DNA from: Xanthobacteraceae bacterium
Lineage (GTDB): Bacteria; Pseudomonadota; Alphaproteobacteria; Rhizobiales; Xanthobacteraceae
Direction of reading: 5' to 3'
Length of the DNA: 6,321 nucleotides
NCBI GenBank assembly: GCA_030043285.1
Contig: JASHXZ010000477.1
Location: 1 to 6,321 of the forward strand
The translations under genes were made by a program, and so were the position numbers. Positions 5,120 to 6,321 of this stretch are shown here, piece after piece (positions within the stretch are counted from its first letter, which is position 1; the number at the start of each line of letters is the position of its first letter). The notes under the pieces were generated by a model that saw only the letters and a list, made by a program, of their open reading frames with translations, was not told the DNA's origin and did no database searches.

Positions 5120-5147
5120 GCGGATCAAGCGCACGCTGCGATAACTG
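5118..5147 (+). promoter_or_regulatory. Putative promoter of the candidate small RNA
   Basis: TTGCGG (5118-5123) as -35 and ATAACT or TAACTG (5141-5147) as -10, with a 17 to 18-nt spacer. The -10 region falls within a perfect dyad, TGCGATA-ACTG-TATCGCA (5137-5154), which could be an operator. The -10 hexamer is a weak match, and support comes mainly from the structured RNA and terminator that follow and from the similar layout at the porin promoter. Confidence 0.3.
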
Positions 5148-5152
5148 TATCG

Positions 5153-5270
5153 CAATAGGCGCGACCGGGCGGCACCCCCATCCCCCGACACCCTGCCGCC
5201 CGATCACACAGCCTAGTTCGAGGCACGGACTAAGCACTCCAAGACTAGAGCGGCCTTGGAGTGCTTTTTG
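5153..5270 (+). ncRNA. Candidate small RNA with C-rich loop and intrinsic terminator
   Basis: After the CinA-family gene there is a stretch with no gene but strong RNA structure. A perfect 9-bp stem, CGGGCGGCA (5166-5174) with TGCCGCCCG (5194-5202), holds a 19-nt loop with 15 C residues, including two C5 runs (5175-5179 and 5182-5186). A single-stranded linker of about 29 nt follows, then a perfect 12-bp terminator hairpin with a T-run. This layout, exposed C-rich loop plus terminator, is typical of trans-acting small RNAs in rhizobia that pair with G-rich ribosome binding sites. The 5' end is a guess from the putative promoter. The alternative is that this is merely the structured 3' UTR of the CinA-family mRNA, or an sRNA processed from it. 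I cannot assign it to a named family. Confidence 0.45.
5232..5269 (+). terminator. Rho-independent terminator
   Basis: AAGCACTCCAAG (5232-5243) and CTTGGAGTGCTT (5255-5266) are perfectly complementary over 12 bp with an 11-nt loop, and the stem runs into TTTTT (5265-5269). It ends plus-strand transcription from the candidate small RNA and/or the CinA-family gene 141 nt upstream. On the minus strand the T-tract is missing, so it is a poor terminator for the mini-porin. Confidence 0.88.
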
Positions 5271-5401
5271 TGGCGGAATTGCGCGGCCGGCATTTTGCGT
5301 GGGACCGTTGCTTTTTTGACACGCGGCGCAGGGAGCTCGACTGGCGTGCCGGCCGGCGTCGGCCGACACGCGACAAAGCACCCGCGGCGCAGCTTTGCCG
5401 T

Positions 5402-5752
5402 TTATTGGTGGGAAGCTCCAACCGAAACGTAGGCGCGAACCGTGCCGTATTCGGTTTGCTTACGGACATCTGTCGTGACGTAGCCCCGCGCCCTCATGGC
5501 GCTGTCGGAGGCGGGGTTGCTGTTGAGTGCGCCCCAGTTGACGTGGCCGCTGCCGGCCTCAGCGTGCGTCCAACCGCCGATTTTCACGCAAAGGTCGGCG
5601 CCCGCTGCGTCGTGAAAACCAGCGCCGTAAACGCTGCAGTTTTTCGCGTGACGCGCAGGCTGGGGTTTGGCGTGCTGTTCGGCCGCCGCCGCTGCGCCAC
5701 TGGCTAGTAGGGCGGCCGCAATTCCAAAGAGCAGAGTTTGCAAAGTCCTCAT
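5402..5752 (-). CDS. Miniature/truncated porin, Omp2-type N-terminal part only
   Basis: A 116-residue protein: a signal peptide (1-24, MRTLQTLLFGIAAALLASGAAAAA), then NCSVYGAGFHDAAGADLCVKIGGWTHAEAGSG (38-69) and AMRARGYVTTDVRKQTEYGTVRAYVSVG (85-112). These match the start of Bradyrhizobium/Rhodopseudomonas-type porins (CSLYGAGFYYIPGTDTCxKIGG ... QTEYGTxRxY), including both Cys residues. Full porins of this family have several hundred residues and a 16-strand barrel; only about the first four strands are here. The other frames downstream show no continuing porin sequence, so this is a short gene or an old truncation rather than a simple frameshift. ATG 5752 is preferred since the signal peptide begins there, although its ribosome site (TTGGGG) is modest; an in-frame ATG at 5872 has AAAGGG upstream but would bury the signal peptide. 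It cannot form a standard barrel alone; it might oligomerise or be a decaying relic. Confidence 0.72.
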   Translation of the reverse strand: MRTLQTLLFGIAAALLASGAAAAAEQHAKPQPARHAKNCSVYGAGFHDAAGADLCVKIGGWTHAEAGSGHVNWGALNSNPASDSAMRARGYVTTDVRKQTEYGTVRAYVSVGASHQ

Positions 5753-5778
5753 GACCCCAACCGTTCGGTACGATTGCG

Positions 5779-5807
5779 ATGTTATCGGCTCGGCCGAGCG
5801 AATGCAA
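5779..5807 (-). promoter_or_regulatory. Putative mini-porin promoter with palindromic operator in the spacer
   Basis: On the minus strand, TTGCAT (5807-5802) and TAACAT (5784-5779) are separated by 17 nt. Inside the spacer lies the perfect 12-bp palindrome GCTCGGCCGAGC (5788-5799). Transcription would start near 5772, about 20 nt before the ATG at 5752, which supports that start. A palindrome between -35 and -10 is a classic place for a repressor or a MerR-type activator. Confidence 0.4.
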
Positions 5808-5865
5808 AAGAGCAGGTTGAGCAGGCGCTTGCCCTTTTCTTGCCATCGAGGAGCCTGATGCTTGG

Positions 5866-5900
5866 GTTCCATGGGAGCGTACCCTTTCCAACGATGGAAC
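5866..5900. promoter_or_regulatory. Inverted repeat upstream of the mini-porin promoter
   Basis: GTTCCAT (5866-5872) and ATGGAAC (5894-5900) are perfect 7-bp inverted arms, 28 bp centre to centre, with GGG...CCC nested inside. It lies about 60-95 bp upstream of the putative mini-porin -35 and before the divergent gene at 5992. It may be a regulator site for either gene. The rest of 5753-5991 shows no gene. Confidence 0.3.
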
Positions 5901-5991
5901 AGAGTGCGTCGCGACAAGCTCAAGGCAAGCAGCCGCGGAGCCGCCTGAGCCAGAGCTCCCATGATGGCCCATGTTGCAGTGGTAATTCCTC

Positions 5992-6321
5992 ATGACGGTA
6001 GTGGACAGCGCGCGCGCGGTGCTGCGAAAAGCCATCGCTGACGGAGAAACCGCACAAGAGCGATTGGCGCTGGCCAAACAGGCTGAGCAACGCGGCGAGG
6101 AATTATGCGCCGCCCGCAAGCAGGAGCTGGCCGGCTTCGACGATGTCGAGTTGGCCATCGTGAATTTCCGTGCCGAAGCTTTCAAATCCGCGATATCCGG
6201 CGCCGACGCGGCCGGCCCGGAATTGCCTGATGAAATAGCGCTTCGGCGCACCAAGCGCGATGAGGCCAGAGGTCATCTTGAGGCAGCGAAGGCGTCGCAT
6301 GACGGCCTCGCTGCTGATGTT
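5992..6321 (+). CDS. Unknown charged, helical (coiled-coil-like) protein, runs off right edge
   Basis: An open frame of 110 codons without a stop to the end of the window. An in-frame TAA at 5983 fixes the start near ATG 5992; GTG 6001 is the alternative, and no good ribosome binding site is visible. The sequence is rich in Ala, Glu, Arg and Lys in helix-favouring order: ARAVLRKAIADGETAQERLA (7-26) and KQAEQRGEELCAARKQEL (29-46), then an AIVNFRAEAFKSAISG helix (55-70), a short Pro-containing break (76-79) and DEIALRRTKRDEARGHLEAAKASHDG (80-105). No catalytic motif, signal peptide or membrane segment is visible. Long charged helices like these occur in phage structural or scaffold proteins and in many cytoplasmic hypothetical proteins; I do not recognise the family. 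It is divergent from the mini-porin. Its codon choice is slightly less GC-biased than that of the catabolic genes (for example TTA, ATA, GAA). Confidence 0.7.
   Translation, partial: MTVVDSARAVLRKAIADGETAQERLALAKQAEQRGEELCAARKQELAGFDDVELAIVNFRAEAFKSAISGADAAGPELPDEIALRRTKRDEARGHLEAAKASHDGLAADV

Noticed and set aside
5559..6254. 231-codon minus-strand frame opposite the right-edge gene and mini-porin
   Set aside because: Low-complexity Ser/Ala/Arg composition; both overlapped regions have better-supported genes in other frames.
3542..6321. tRNA-Ser as attachment site of a mobile element reaching to the right-edge gene
   Set aside because: No integrase, no repeat of the tRNA 3' end and no clear change in composition; the coiled-coil-like gene alone is not evidence of a prophage.
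1..6321. CRISPR array, insertion sequence or toxin-antitoxin pair
   Set aside because: No regularly spaced repeats, transposase motifs or recognisable toxin/antitoxin genes were seen on either strand.

Overview
The window looks like chromosomal DNA of an alphaproteobacterium of the Hyphomicrobiales, most likely the Bradyrhizobium/Rhodopseudomonas group or a near relative. The evidence is the GC-rich coding DNA, an Omp2-type alphaproteobacterial porin N-terminus, a small secreted His-rich peptide of a type I associate with Bradyrhizobium-like genomes, and a dyad of the GTCATTCCG...CGAATGAC type common between genes there. This placement is inference; no rRNA or other marker is present.

Left part (1-2830): an aromatic or heteroaromatic catabolic locus. 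A RutA/SfnG-like flavin monooxygenase runs off the left edge on the minus strand. Divergent from it, across a 115-bp region with an 8-bp inverted repeat (TGTGGCAA/TTGCCACA), lies a two-gene operon for a LigA-like small subunit and a LigB-like class III extradiol dioxygenase subunit. Convergent with this operon is a group D flavin-dependent hydroxylase of the acyl-CoA dehydrogenase fold (HsaA / C2-HpaH type). The natural reading is that one or both flavin enzymes prepare a ring substrate that the LigAB-like pair opens. The LigB-like protein keeps the metal ligands but has Leu where LigB has its catalytic His, so its chemistry may differ from protocatechuate cleavage.

Middle part (2831-4600): a strong hairpin terminator, a 64-aa secreted His/Gly-rich peptide, tRNA-Ser(UGA) with encoded CCA, an uncharacterised 146-aa exported protein with its own probable promoter, and traces of a possibly broken small gene.

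Right part (4597-6321): a stand-alone CinA C-terminal-domain (PncC-type) amidohydrolase, then a gene-free stretch with two dyads, a 9-bp stem with a very C-rich loop and a textbook intrinsic terminator. Together these look like an unannotated small RNA of about 115 nt. Facing it is a miniature porin (116 aa, N-terminal part only), whose predicted promoter holds a perfect 12-bp palindrome in the -35/-10 spacer and shares a split motif with the sRNA promoter region. A coiled-coil-like gene of unknown function runs off the right edge.

The points most worth following are the LigB variant and its locus, and the candidate sRNA with the neighbouring mini-porin.
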